The notes: generated by a model from the letters alone, not told the origin. A stretch of 64,000 nucleotides of DNA from Pseudonocardia sp. TRM90224 (GCF_021245725.1 NZ_JAJGSX010000001.1:186001-250000), one strand, 5' to 3'; shown: positions 8,409 to 18,176, counted from the stretch's first letter. Made by a program: numbers and translations.

Positions 8409-8972
8409 GTGCCCCGGTACGCCGTTCTCCTGCGCGGGATAAACGTCGGCAAGGCGAAGCGGATCGCGATGGCCGATCTGCGCGAGCTGCTGACCGATCT
8501 CGGCTACACGGCCGTGCGCACGCACCTGAACAGCGGGAACGCGGTCGTCACGGGCCCCGAGGCGGATCCGGCCGAGCAGGCGGCGCGGATCGAGGCGGCC
8601 ATCGAGGCGAAGGCCGGGTTCAGCTCGCGCACCGTCGTGCTCACCGCGGAGCACGTCGGCGAGATCGTCGCCGCGCACCCGTTCACCGAGGTCGCGGACA
8701 ACGGCTCGCGGATGATGGTGCACGTCCTCGCCGCCCCCCCCGACCCCGCGCTGGTCGCCGAGCACGACCCGGTCGCGCTCGACCCGGAGTGGACCCGCCG
8801 CGGCGACCGCGTGTTCTACCAGTGGTGCCCCGACGGGCTCCTCGAAGCGCCGCCGGTCGGTGGGTACGCGGAGAAGCACCTCGGTGTCGCCGTCACCACG
8901 CGCAACTGGAACACGATGAGCAAGCTGGCCGAGCTGCTCACGCCCGCCGGAACGACGACGCCGCCAGCATGA
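8409..8972 (+). CDS. DUF1697 family protein
   Basis: A 187-residue protein beginning VPRYAVLLRGINVGK, the hallmark of DUF1697, followed by MADLRELLTDLGYTAVRTHLNSGNAV. The C-terminal WNTMSKLAEL is also typical. No function is established for the family. GTG 8409 is the start because it immediately precedes the conserved RYAVLLRGINVG strand. The last 35 bp overlap the 3' end of the convergent MFS gene. Confidence 0.9.
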   Translation: MPRYAVLLRGINVGKAKRIAMADLRELLTDLGYTAVRTHLNSGNAVVTGPEADPAEQAARIEAAIEAKAGFSSRTVVLTAEHVGEIVAAHPFTEVADNGSRMMVHVLAAPPDPALVAEHDPVALDPEWTRRGDRVFYQWCPDGLLEAPPVGGYAEKHLGVAVTTRNWNTMSKLAELLTPAGTTTPPA

Positions 8973-10170
8973 TCGCGGAGGCGGCGAACACGGCGGCCGC
9001 TACGACCAAGGCAGGACGCATGCCCGCGCCGTCGGCGAGCAGCCCGCCGAGCGGCGCGACCACGACGATCACGGCCCGGTTGAACGAGCGCATGGTCGTG
9101 TTGGTGCGGGCCTGCAGCTCGTCGGGGGTGCGGGACTGCCGGTAGCTCATCTCGTGCGAGTTGCTGAACCCGATCCCGAACCCGTGGCACGCCTGCCCGA
9201 CCCCGAGCACCGCCGCGGCGGCCCACCCGCTGGTACCCAGGCCGGCGACGACCATCAGGCCCACCCCGAGCGTCGTCACGAGGTGGGCCGTGATGACGGC
9301 GCCGCCGGTACCGAGCCGCCGCCCGCCCGCGCCGGTGGTGCTCGCGCCGACCAGCGCGCCGACGCCGCCGGCCGCTGCCACGACACCGAACTCGAGCGGG
9401 CTCAGCCCGAGGGTGATCAGCGCGAAGGGCGCGACGACGGCGCCGAGCACGGCGTTGGCCGCGAACCAGACGTGGGTGGCGATCGCCAGCACGGCCAGCC
9501 CGGATTCGCGGTAGACCCACACCATCCCGTCGCGGATCTCACGCCGCAGGTTCGGTATCCGGGTGGCGCCGGCCGGGCGCTCCGGCACCGGGAGCGTCGC
9601 GACCGCGACCGCCGCGAACAAGTAGCTCGCCGCGTCGACCAGCACCGCGAGGGGCGCACCCAGCAGCTTGACCAGCAGCCCGGCCAGCGCCGGCCCCGAG
9701 GTCTGGGCCACCGCGTCGGCGCCGTCGATGCGCGAGTGGGCGCGTTGCAGGTGCTCGCTCGGCACCAGGCGGGGCATGAACGACTGCGACGCCGCATCGT
9801 TGACGAGCGACGCGGTGCCGTAGGCCACGACGATCACGAGCAGCACCGGCATCGACAGGATCCCGGCGGCCCACGCCGCCGGGATCATGACGAGCAGCGC
9901 GGCCCTGATCAGGTCGCTCGTGACCATGATCGGACGCCGCCGGTAGCGGTCGACGAGCGCGCCGACCACCAACCCCAGCACCAGGTACGGCAGCCAGCGG
10001 GCGGAGCTGAGCCAGCCGACCTCCTGCGCCCCTCCGCCCAACGTGAGCACGACGAGCGTCTGCAGCGCCAGCTGCGTGATGTAGGTGCCGAACGACGAGA
10101 CCGATTCACCCAGCCAGAACCGGGTGAACCCGGGCGGCGGGAAGCCGCTCGCCGGGTCGGAGGCGTGCAC
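8938..10170 (-). CDS. MFS transporter, enterobactin-exporter-like type
   Basis: A 410-residue major facilitator protein with about 12 membrane segments. The N-terminal FTRFWLGESVSSFGTYI and motif-A-like GALVDRYRRRPIM resemble the MFS_3 group, which includes siderophore and drug exporters. The substrate is unknown. GTG 10170 is preferred, 5 nt after the RidA stop, giving a start VHASDPASGF; upstream starts would overlap ridA. It probably forms an operon with ridA and overlaps the convergent DUF1697 gene by 35 bp. Confidence 0.88.
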   Translation of the reverse strand: MHASDPASGFPPPGFTRFWLGESVSSFGTYITQLALQTLVVLTLGGGAQEVGWLSSARWLPYLVLGLVVGALVDRYRRRPIMVTSDLIRAALLVMIPAAWAAGILSMPVLLVIVVAYGTASLVNDAASQSFMPRLVPSEHLQRAHSRIDGADAVAQTSGPALAGLLVKLLGAPLAVLVDAASYLFAAVAVATLPVPERPAGATRIPNLRREIRDGMVWVYRESGLAVLAIATHVWFAANAVLGAVVAPFALITLGLSPLEFGVVAAAGGVGALVGASTTGAGGRRLGTGGAVITAHLVTTLGVGLMVVAGLGTSGWAAAAVLGVGQACHGFGIGFSNSHEMSYRQSRTPDELQARTNTTMRSFNRAVIVVVAPLGGLLADGAGMRPALVVAAAVFAASAIMLAASSFRRA

Positions 10171-10175
10171 CGTGG

Positions 10176-10562
10176 TCAGGCAGCGGCGATCACCTCGATC
10201 TCGATGAGCCACTCGCTCAGCAGCGTCTGCACGACTATCGCGGTCGTCGCCACCGCACGCCCGTTCAGCGCCGCGACCCGGGCCTTGGCGTTCGTATCGG
10301 CGTACGAGCCGTCACGCAGGTAGCTGGTGACCCGCACGATGTTGTCGAGGGTCATCCCGGCGGAGCCGAGGATCACCCGGATGTTCTGCCACACGAGGTC
10401 GAGCTGCTCTTCGAGCGTTGCGCCCGGCGCCCCGGCCGGGTCGAGCCCCATCGTGCCGCTGACGTAGACGGTCCGCTCGGCGCCACGGACCTCGACGGCA
10501 TGCACCCAGTCGCCGTCGGTTGCGTAGACACCGTCGGTCGGGTTGTGCACATAGATATCCAC
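10176..10562 (-). CDS. RidA family protein
   Basis: A 128-residue member of the RidA/YjgF/UK114 family, soluble trimers that hydrolyse reactive enamine/imine intermediates from amino acid metabolism. YVSGTMGLDPAGAP and the central QLDLVWQNIRVILGSAGMTLDNIVRVTSYL helix-strand unit are typical. The usual catalytic Arg near residue 105 of RidA is not obvious here (the C-terminal half reads ALNGRAVATTAIVVQTLL), so it may belong to an Rid subfamily. Probably co-transcribed with the downstream MFS gene. Confidence 0.85.
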   Translation of the reverse strand: MDIYVHNPTDGVYATDGDWVHAVEVRGAERTVYVSGTMGLDPAGAPGATLEEQLDLVWQNIRVILGSAGMTLDNIVRVTSYLRDGSYADTNAKARVAALNGRAVATTAIVVQTLLSEWLIEIEVIAAA

Positions 10563-10592
10563 ACTCCGATCTTCCCGGCGGAGGGAAGCGGT

Positions 10593-13500
10593 TTATCCGC
10601 CGGCGGGAACCGAGGTCAACAGCGCGCGCAGGCCGTCGGCGTCGAGCAGGTCGGTCGGCCGCACGGTCAGGTTCGAACGCACGAAGTGGAACACCGCCCG
10701 CACCGACTCCGGGGAGCATCCGGCGAGCGCCGCCCACGCCACCCGGTACGCCGAGAGCTGCACCGCGAGCGCCGGGTACTGCGCGGGATCCGGCATTGCG
10801 CCGGTCTTCCAGTCGACGACGATGTAGCCGCCGTCGGGGTCGACGAAGACGGCGTCCATCCGGCCGCGCACCCCCACCCCGGCCACCACGGTCTCGAACG
10901 GCACCTCGACCTCGACCGGCCGTCGGTCGGCCCAGTCGGATGCCAGGTAGGCGTCCTGCAGCTCCTCGAGCAGGTCGTCGGAGACGGCCCCCTCGTCGGC
11001 CGCGCCGGGGAGCTCGTCGAGGTCGAGCAGCTGGGCGGCGCCGAAGCGCATCTCCAGCCAGGCGTGGAACGCCGTCCCGCGACGGGCGTGCGGGCTCGGT
11101 GGCAGCGGCAACGGGCGGCGCAGCCGGGATGCGAGCGCGGCCGGGTCGGCGGCGAGCTCGACGAGCTGGCTCACCGTCAGCTGCGACGGCAACGCGACGG
11201 TCGGCCGTGCCCGCGCCTTCGCCCGCTCGGCGAGCAGGACGTCGACGTCGGACGCCCAGCCCTCCGGATCGTCGAGCTCGGGGTCGGACGGTGGCTCCTC
11301 GCCGAGCAGCTCCATCTGCTCGCCCGGCTCGGCCGCGTCGGCGCGGGCGGCCCGCAGCTCGGCGAGCTCACGCATGGCCGCGCGCACCAGATCGGCACCG
11401 GCGTGCACGTCGGCGGACCGCGCCCCCAGCGGGTCGCTCGGCCACAGCCCCGTCGGCGGCTCGACCGCGGCGGGGTTGGCGGTGCCGGCGTCCGGCTCGT
11501 CGGCCCACTGCTCGCTGCCGTGCACCGCGGCGATCTCGACGAGGAACTCCGAGGGCTCCTTCGGCCGGTCGCCCGCCGCGGGCCAGCGGTGCCCCGAGCA
11601 CAGCAGCACCCGTTCGGCCCTGGTCACGGCGACGTAGAAGAGGCGCCGCTCCTCGGTGAGCCGGCGCTCGTCGAGCGCGTCGGAATGGTCCTTCACCGCC
11701 GTCTCGACCTGCTTGCGGTCGCCGTCGACCGGCAGGTTGATGCCGGGCAGGTCGGCGGAATCACCGCGCAGCGCGACGGGCAGTTCGGCGGCGCTGGTCA
11801 GCCACGTGCCCCCGATCTTGCGGCCGGGGAACACCTGCGCGACGAGGTGCGGGACGGCAACGACCTCCCACTCCAGCCCTTTCGCGGCGTGCACGGTGAT
11901 CACCTGGACGCGGTCGGGGGCGACGTCCACCTCGCCGGGGGTGAGCCCGTCCTCCGCGCGTTCCGCGGTCTCCAGGTAGTCGAGCAGGGCCGGCAGCGTC
12001 GGGACCTCCGCGCCTGCGGCGAACTCGGCGACGACGTCGGCGAACGCGTCGAGGTGCGCGCGCCCGACAGGCCCGGGCCGGGCCGCGGTCTCGGCGTCGA
12101 GCAGCAGCACCCGCTCGGCGTCGGCGACGAGGTCGGTCAGCGGTGCCGCGCCGCGTGAACGCAGCCACTGCAGCTCGCGGGCCAGCCGGGTGATCCGCCC
12201 GTAGCCCGCGGCCGAGTACGCGGCGGTCGGGCCGGGGTCGTCGAGCGCGTCGACGAGCCCGGCCTGCTCGGCCTGCTCGCCCGGCAGCGCGCCCATCGCC
12301 AGCTCCTCCGGCGAGAGCGGGCCGCGTCGTGGCGGCAACGACGGCACGAGCTCGCGCGCCCGCGCCCAGAGCGCCGCGATGTCGGAGACGCCGAGCCGCC
12401 AACGCGCGCCGGTGAGCAGCCGCACCGCGGCCGGCCCGGCGAGCGGGTCGGCGACCAGCCGCAACGCGCTGACCAGGTCGCGCACCTCCGGGGTGTCGAG
12501 CAGCCCGCCGAGCCCGACGACCTCGACGGGCAGCCCGCGCGCCCGCAGCGCTGCCGCGATCTGGTCCATGTCGGCGCGCCTGCGCAACAGCACTGCCGAC
12601 GTCGGCGGCGCCGCACCGGCCTCCTCGTTCGCCTGCCACTGATCCGCGATCGCGTCGGCCATCCACGCGATCTCCGTGCCGACGTCGGGCAGCAGCGCCA
12701 CCCGCACGTCACCCGCCGCTGCCCCGGGACCCGCCTTGAGCGCGCCGACCCCGACGGCGCCGGGGGCCTCCCGCATGGGCGCCGAGACCACGTTGGCGAG
12801 CGCGAGCACCTCCGGCGGGTTGCGGAAGCTCGTGAGCAGGCCGTACTCGTCGGCCGGGCTGCCGTCGGCCGCGGGGAAGTCGGTCCGGAACCGCACGAGG
12901 TTGCCGGCGCTGGCGCCGCGCCACCCGTAGATCGACTGGCAGGGGTCGCCGACGGCCGTGACCGCGGGTGCGTCGGGCCGGGCCGCCTCCCCCGGAGGCG
13001 TCCCGAACAGCGCTCGCAGCAGCACGCGCTGCGCGTAGCCGGTGTCCTGGTACTCGTCGAGCAGCACCGCCCGGTACGTCGTGCGCTCCGCCGTCCCGAC
13101 CTCCGGATGGGCGTCGGCGACCCGTGCGGCGATGGCCAGCTGGTCGGCGAAGTCGACGGCCCGCTCGGCGCGCTTGCGCGCCGTGAACGCCTCCACCAGC
13201 GGCAACAGCACCACACGCTGCCGCTGCGCATCGACCCAGCGCCGGTAGGTCTGCGACGGCTCGGCGCGCTGGCCCTTGCCGCGCGGGGCGTCGGCCATGA
13301 TGTCGATCATCTGCTCGGCGTGCGCCCGCACGGCACCCGGCTCGACGAGGTGCTCACCCAGCTCGCCGGCGAGCGCGAGGAGCCGCTCGGTGACGGTCGC
13401 GGGCATGACGTCGACGTCGAGGTCGTCGGACCAGCTGCTGACCACGCGGTGGGCGAGCTGCCACGACGCCGTCTGGCTGAGCAGCCGGGCGGCCGGCTCG

Positions 13501-13919
13501 GCCGGCAGCCGCAGCGCGTGCTCGGCGACGAGCCGGCCGGCGTAGGCGTGGTAGGTCGAGACGGTGGGTTCGCCGGCGAGCACGGCGGCCCGGCGCTCGC
13601 CGCTGGGGTCGAGCTCGTCGAGCAGCCGCGAGCCGGCGAGGCGCCGCAGCCGCGAACGCACCCGCGCACCGAGCTGCTGGGCCGCCTTGCGGGTGAACGT
13701 GAGGCCGAGCACCTGCTCGGGGAGCACCTGCCCGGTCGCGACGAGCCAGACCACTCGGGCGGCCATCGTCTCGGTCTTGCCGGCCCCGGCGCCCGCGACC
13801 ACCAGCGCGGGACGAGCCGGCGCGGAGATCACCGCGGCCTGCTCGTCGGTCGGCGGCGGCAACCCGAGTGTGGTTGCGAGCGCGCGCGGGGACAGTTCCA
13901 CGCTGTACTTGTACTGCAC
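10593..13919 (-). CDS. adnB: AdnB-like UvrD-type helicase with RecB nuclease domain
   Basis: An 1108-residue motor-nuclease, probably the AdnB subunit of the actinobacterial AdnAB complex that resects double-strand breaks. Superfamily 1A motifs are in order: Walker A GAGAGKTET (about residue 43), LLDEYQDTGY, GDPCQSIYGWRGA, TVHAAKGLEWEVV and YVAVTRAERVLL. The C-terminal nuclease has GRMDAVF followed by IVVDWKTG, the D...DxK core of RecB-type nucleases. GTG 13919 is taken as start; GTG 13901 is equally possible. The frame stays open into the divergent DUF2236 gene, which sets the limit. In mycobacteria adnA and adnB are adjacent; here a gene on the other strand separates them. Confidence 0.9.
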   Translation of the reverse strand: MQYKYSVELSPRALATTLGLPPPTDEQAAVISAPARPALVVAGAGAGKTETMAARVVWLVATGQVLPEQVLGLTFTRKAAQQLGARVRSRLRRLAGSRLLDELDPSGERRAAVLAGEPTVSTYHAYAGRLVAEHALRLPAEPAARLLSQTASWQLAHRVVSSWSDDLDVDVMPATVTERLLALAGELGEHLVEPGAVRAHAEQMIDIMADAPRGKGQRAEPSQTYRRWVDAQRQRVVLLPLVEAFTARKRAERAVDFADQLAIAARVADAHPEVGTAERTTYRAVLLDEYQDTGYAQRVLLRALFGTPPGEAARPDAPAVTAVGDPCQSIYGWRGASAGNLVRFRTDFPAADGSPADEYGLLTSFRNPPEVLALANVVSAPMREAPGAVGVGALKAGPGAAAGDVRVALLPDVGTEIAWMADAIADQWQANEEAGAAPPTSAVLLRRRADMDQIAAALRARGLPVEVVGLGGLLDTPEVRDLVSALRLVADPLAGPAAVRLLTGARWRLGVSDIAALWARARELVPSLPPRRGPLSPEELAMGALPGEQAEQAGLVDALDDPGPTAAYSAAGYGRITRLARELQWLRSRGAAPLTDLVADAERVLLLDAETAARPGPVGRAHLDAFADVVAEFAAGAEVPTLPALLDYLETAERAEDGLTPGEVDVAPDRVQVITVHAAKGLEWEVVAVPHLVAQVFPGRKIGGTWLTSAAELPVALRGDSADLPGINLPVDGDRKQVETAVKDHSDALDERRLTEERRLFYVAVTRAERVLLCSGHRWPAAGDRPKEPSEFLVEIAAVHGSEQWADEPDAGTANPAAVEPPTGLWPSDPLGARSADVHAGADLVRAAMRELAELRAARADAAEPGEQMELLGEEPPSDPELDDPEGWASDVDVLLAERAKARARPTVALPSQLTVSQLVELAADPAALASRLRRPLPLPPSPHARRGTAFHAWLEMRFGAAQLLDLDELPGAADEGAVSDDLLEELQDAYLASDWADRRPVEVEVPFETVVAGVGVRGRMDAVFVDPDGGYIVVDWKTGAMPDPAQYPALAVQLSAYRVAWAALAGCSPESVRAVFHFVRSNLTVRPTDLLDADGLRALLTSVPAGG

Positions 13920-13950
13920 ACCCCCGTCGCAACGGCGAGAGGAGGAGCGG

Positions 13951-14865
13951 ATGTCGCCCGACAACGGGCTCTTCGGGCCCGGTTCCGTCAGCTGGCGCGT
14001 GCACAGCGACCCGGTCATGTGGGTGGCGGCGTTCTACGCGCTGGCGATCCAGTCGCTGCACCCGCACACGCTGTGGGGCACGTACCAGCACTCCACGCTC
14101 TTCGTCCGCAAGCACGCGCTGGCGCGGCTCTTCCGCACAGCCGACTACGTCTCCACCCGGACGTTCGGCAGCACGGCCGAGGTCGAGCGGGCCGGGCGGC
14201 GGGTGCGCGCGATCCACGATCGGCTGCGCGGCCGCGACCTCGACACCGGCGAGGAGTACCGGCTCGACGAGCCGGTGAACCTGATGTGGGTGCACTGCGG
14301 TGAGGTGCTCGCGTACCTGCGGGTGGCGCAGCGGGCCGGGGTGCCGCTGACGGCCGCCGACACGGACGCCTACGTCGACGAGCAGCGCCGGGCGGCCGCG
14401 GTCGTCGGCCTCGACCCGGCCACGGTGCCCGGGTCCGTCGCCGAGCTGGAGGCGTACTTCGAACGGATGCGGCCGCAGCTACGGCTCACCAAGGAAGCGG
14501 TCGCCGGCATCCGGATGTGGTTGGTGGTGCCGGCGCCACCGCGGCTGGCCGCGCTGCTGCTCGTCTACCCGGTGCTGGCCGGGCTCGCGTTCGCGCTCCT
14601 CCCGCCATGGGCGCGGCGGCTCTACCGGCTGCCGGCCACCCTGCCCGGGCTGGACGCGGCCGCGACGCTCGCGCTGCGTGCCGTCCGCCGCGTGATGCTG
14701 GTGCTCCCCGCGCGCTACCGGGGCACCACTCTGCAGATCCGCCACATCCGCACGGCCCGCGCCCTCGAACACCGCCCCAACTTCCCCACCGTTTTGGGTG
14801 GATGCGCGCCGAAATCGCGCGCAAGTGCCCAAAACGGTGGGGAAGTCGGGTCTACGGCTCGGTGA
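13951..14865 (+). CDS. DUF2236 (MpaB-like) oxygenase, first copy
   Basis: A 304-residue protein of the DUF2236 family, related to the heme-binding latex-clearing and MpaB oxygenases. It begins with the typical GPGSVSWRVHSDPVMWVAAFYALAIQSLHP and has the later VNLMWVHCGEVLAYL and YFERMRPQLRL blocks. The His residues in these blocks are candidate heme ligands by family analogy. A hydrophobic segment (VVPAPPRLAALLLVYPVLAG) lies near residue 200. ATG 13951 has AGGAGGAG upstream. The last 30 or so residues, after TARALEH, are encoded by the palindrome at 14781-14845, and the gene overlaps the adnA stop by 14 bp. It interrupts the adnA-adnB pair on the opposite strand. Confidence 0.85.
   Translation: MSPDNGLFGPGSVSWRVHSDPVMWVAAFYALAIQSLHPHTLWGTYQHSTLFVRKHALARLFRTADYVSTRTFGSTAEVERAGRRVRAIHDRLRGRDLDTGEEYRLDEPVNLMWVHCGEVLAYLRVAQRAGVPLTAADTDAYVDEQRRAAAVVGLDPATVPGSVAELEAYFERMRPQLRLTKEAVAGIRMWLVVPAPPRLAALLLVYPVLAGLAFALLPPWARRLYRLPATLPGLDAAATLALRAVRRVMLVLPARYRGTTLQIRHIRTARALEHRPNFPTVLGGCAPKSRASAQNGGEVGSTAR
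14781..14845. repeat. CTTCCCCACCGTTTTG palindrome, copy 1 (inside a coding frame)
   Basis: A long inverted repeat whose outer arms are CTTCCCCACCGTTTTG and CAAAACGGTGGGGAAG; the inner part has TGCGCGCC pairing with GCGCGCA. It lies at the convergent DUF2236/adnA junction, and the DUF2236 reading frame runs through it. The inner sequence is closest to the copy at 62475-62538. Confidence 0.9.
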
Positions 14866-17800
14866 CCGGACGTCCGGCCTCGCTCACGGGGCAGCTGGTG
14901 CGCACGGGGCAGCGGTCGCAGTCGGGCCCGACCCGCGCGATGAACGTCGAGCCGGACGTCTCCTCTGCCGACTGGTGCACCACCTGCTGCCACCGCGCCA
15001 GCTCGGCGGGGTCGAGCGGCGGCTGCACCGGTTCCTTGGCCTGCCCGCCGGCCTTCTGGTCGGCGAGGTAGACGAGGCGGGCGCCGCCGGGCGGGACGCC
15101 GGGTTCGAGCAGCTCGCCGAACGCGCCGAGCGCGGCGGCGAGCTGGTAGACGGCGAGTTGGGGGTGTTCCGCCGCCGCCTTGACGCTGACGGCGACCTTG
15201 CCGGTCTTGACATCGACCACAACTGGCCGCCCCTCGGCGTCGACCTCCAGCCGGTCGACCCGCCCGCGCAGCCGCAACGTGCGCCGGGGCACCTCGGTGG
15301 CCATGTCGAGCTGCACCGGCTGCTCGACGGCGACCAGCCGCAGCCCGTCGGCCCGGCTCGACCGCACCCAGCCGTCGAACGCGGCGAGCATGCCCCGTAC
15401 GCGCGTCAGCTCGCGGCGACCGAACCACGGCGCGCCGGCGTCGAGCTTGTTCCACGCCGACTGCAGCGCCCCCTCCAGCTCGTTCTCGCCCGCGCCCGCC
15501 GCGCTGGCCTGCACGAGCGCGTGGACGAGCGAGCCGGTGACCGCCGAGAGCGCGCCGACCTCGCCGCCGCCGTGCCGTTCCATCACCCAGCGCAGCGGGC
15601 AGCGCATGATCTTCTCGACGTCCGAGGGTGAGACGGGAACGACCTCGCCCTCCGGCCGCAGCGGGACGGTCGTGGAGACCGGTTCCAGCCCGTACCAGTC
15701 GTCGGGACGCGCGCCGGGCACACCGGCCTCCGCAAGGCGCGCAAGCGCGAGCGCGGCCCGCCGGCGCCGCGCCGGATCGGTGCCCTCCGGCGCGCTGACG
15801 GCCCGTCGCAGCTCACCGACCAGCTCGGCCAGCACGAGCGCGCGGCCAGGTTTGTACACGGGCCGGTCGGCCTGCCCCGCCGGCACCGGGTCGAGCTCGT
15901 CGAGGAACCGCGACGGCTGCTCGTCCTCTCCTTGCACGCCGCTGACCAGCAACGTGCGTCGCGCGCGCGAGCAGGCGACGTAGAACAGCCTGCGCTCCTC
16001 GGCCAGCAGCGGAGCCACCCGCGAGATCGGCGCGCCACCGGGCTCCGCAACCCCGGCGATGAGGTCGACGAGCCGCTCGTTGCCGAGCAGGCTGCCGCGG
16101 ACCCGCAGGTCGGGCCACGCGCCCTCCTGCACGCCCGGCACCGCAACGACGTCCCACTCGCGGCCGCGCGCGGCGTGCGCGGTGAGCAGCATGACGGCCT
16201 CGCCGCGCGGGGCGCGCGGGGCCAGGGAGTCGCCCGGGAGCTGCTGGTCGGCGAGGTACTCGGTGAAGCCCGCGACGTCGGCACCCGGCAGCCGGTCGCT
16301 GTGCCGGGCGGCGGCGTCGAACAGCGCCAGCACGGCGTCGAGGTCGCGGTCGGCCGCAGCGCCGACCGGGCCGCCGCGTGCGCTCGCCTCGCTCCACCGC
16401 TGCCCCAGCCCGCACGCCTGCCAGACCCGCCAGAGCACCTCTTCCGCGCTCTCGCCGTCGCGGGCGGCGTCACCCGCGATGGCGAGCAGCGTGCCGATGC
16501 GGCGCAGCGGGGCCGTCTCGTTCGGCGGCAGCGCGACCAGCGGGTCGGGACGGCCGCTCGCTGCCGCGCGCATCGCCTCGACCAGCAGCGGGTCGCTGCC
16601 GAGCCGCTCGTCGTCGCGGATGGGCTGGTCGGGCGACTCGGCGGCGTGCAGCCGCAGCAGACCGCGGCGCAGCCGTCGCATCCTCATCGGGTCGGCCGAG
16701 CCGAGCGGCGAGGTCAGCAACGCCGTGGCGGCGTCGGCGTCCAGCTCGCGCGGCTTGGTGGCGTACCGCAGGATCATCAACAGCGGGACGACGGCGGGCT
16801 GCTGCGCGAGCGGCAGCTCGTCGGGCGGCGCGGCGATCGGCACGCCGGCCGCGAGCAGCGCGCGCCGCAACGTCGGCAGCGAGCGGCGTGTCGAGCGGGA
16901 GAGCACGGCCATCCGCGACCACGGCACGCCGTCGGTGAGGTGCGCGCGACGCAGCTGGTCGGCGACCCACCCGGCTTCCTGAGCAGCGGAGTTGAAGATC
17001 CGCACGGCAACCGTGCCCTCCGGACCGTCCACCTCCGGCCCGATGCGCTCCCGGCCCTCCCCCGCCCCCGGCAGCCGCGCGACGAGCCGTGCGCACGCCT
17101 CCCGGACGGCCGGTGCGCTGCGGTGATCGGTGCCGAGCACCACCGTCTCGGCCTCCACCGCCCGCATGCCTTCCGGGTCGGCGCCGCGGAAGTTGAGGAC
17201 GGCCTGGTCGGGGTCGCCGGCCAGCAGCACCGACTGCGCCGTCGAGCCGAGCACCCGCACCAGCTCCATCTGCTGCGGGTCGAGGTCCTGCGCGTCGTCG
17301 ACGACGAGCCTGCGCACACGCTCGCGTTCGGCCGCGAGCAGCTCGCGATCGGCGGCCAGCGCGTCGAGCGCGGCGGCCACCAGCTCGGCGGAGTCGAGCG
17401 CGGGTGCGGTGGCCTGCGGCGCACCGCGACCGGCCGCGCCGCGCAGCAGGTTCACGTGCTCGTAGCTGCGGAAGAAGCGCCCGGCCGCCCACCACGGCTG
17501 CATGTCGTAGCGCTCGCCGAGCTCCGTCAGCTCGTCGGGGCCCAGACCGCGTTCGGCGGCACGCAGGATCAGCTCGCGCAGCTCGGCGGCGAATCCCGGC
17601 AGCACGAGCGCGGGCCGCAGGCGCTCGGGCCAGCCGGAGTCGGGCGCCTCACCCGACTCCTCGCCGGCGAGCAGGTCGCGGACGACGGCGTCCTGCTCGG
17701 CGCTCGCGAGCAGCCGCGGCGGCGGGTCGCCGTGGCGGGCGGCGTGCAGGCGCAGGACCCCGAACGCGTACGAGTGCACCGTGCGGACCAGCGGCTCGCG

Positions 17801-18127
17801 GGACGTGCCCTCCGGCCCGTCGCCCTCGCCGTGCACCAGGTCGCCGATGCGTTCCTTCAGCTCGGCCGCCGCCCGGCGGCTCCCGACGAGCAGCAGGATC
17901 CGCGACGGGTCGTCGCCCGCGCGGATCTGCCGGGCGATGCTCGTCAGTAGGAGCGTCGTCTTGCCCGTCCCGGGCCCGCCGACGATCCGCAGCGGCCCGG
18001 TGGTGTGCCCGAGCACCTTGAGCGCGGCGGCGTCCCACTCCGGCTCACCCGCGCCGGGGTGACGGGGTCTGCGGACGAGCCCGGGCGCCAATTCAGCCGC
18101 TCCAGGTGCTCGCGGGGAACGCGACAC
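14852..18127 (-). CDS. adnA: AdnA-like helicase-nuclease
   Basis: A 1091-residue UvrD/RecB-type protein, probable AdnA subunit. It has Walker A GGPGTGKTTLL near the N-terminus, a divergent motif II (VVDDAQDLDPQQ), AGDPDQAVLNFRGAD, LLTAHAARGREWDVV and YVACSRARRTLLVSG. The nuclease core is GRVDRLEV followed by PVVVDVKTG. Cysteines in KIMRCPLRW and in CDRCPVRTSCP flank the nuclease in the manner of the AddB iron-sulfur staple. GTG 18127 is chosen as the start; the frame remains open far upstream into the divergent hydrolase gene. The upstream spacer carries a palindrome rather than a clear promoter. Confidence 0.9.
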   Translation of the reverse strand: MSRSPRAPGAAELAPGLVRRPRHPGAGEPEWDAAALKVLGHTTGPLRIVGGPGTGKTTLLLTSIARQIRAGDDPSRILLLVGSRRAAAELKERIGDLVHGEGDGPEGTSREPLVRTVHSYAFGVLRLHAARHGDPPPRLLASAEQDAVVRDLLAGEESGEAPDSGWPERLRPALVLPGFAAELRELILRAAERGLGPDELTELGERYDMQPWWAAGRFFRSYEHVNLLRGAAGRGAPQATAPALDSAELVAAALDALAADRELLAAERERVRRLVVDDAQDLDPQQMELVRVLGSTAQSVLLAGDPDQAVLNFRGADPEGMRAVEAETVVLGTDHRSAPAVREACARLVARLPGAGEGRERIGPEVDGPEGTVAVRIFNSAAQEAGWVADQLRRAHLTDGVPWSRMAVLSRSTRRSLPTLRRALLAAGVPIAAPPDELPLAQQPAVVPLLMILRYATKPRELDADAATALLTSPLGSADPMRMRRLRRGLLRLHAAESPDQPIRDDERLGSDPLLVEAMRAAASGRPDPLVALPPNETAPLRRIGTLLAIAGDAARDGESAEEVLWRVWQACGLGQRWSEASARGGPVGAAADRDLDAVLALFDAAARHSDRLPGADVAGFTEYLADQQLPGDSLAPRAPRGEAVMLLTAHAARGREWDVVAVPGVQEGAWPDLRVRGSLLGNERLVDLIAGVAEPGGAPISRVAPLLAEERRLFYVACSRARRTLLVSGVQGEDEQPSRFLDELDPVPAGQADRPVYKPGRALVLAELVGELRRAVSAPEGTDPARRRRAALALARLAEAGVPGARPDDWYGLEPVSTTVPLRPEGEVVPVSPSDVEKIMRCPLRWVMERHGGGEVGALSAVTGSLVHALVQASAAGAGENELEGALQSAWNKLDAGAPWFGRRELTRVRGMLAAFDGWVRSSRADGLRLVAVEQPVQLDMATEVPRRTLRLRGRVDRLEVDAEGRPVVVDVKTGKVAVSVKAAAEHPQLAVYQLAAALGAFGELLEPGVPPGGARLVYLADQKAGGQAKEPVQPPLDPAELARWQQVVHQSAEETSGSTFIARVGPDCDRCPVRTSCPVSEAGRPVTEP

Positions 18128-18176
18128 GCACCGATGCAACCACGCCGCCTGCGCCAACCCGCGGCGACCCACCCAA

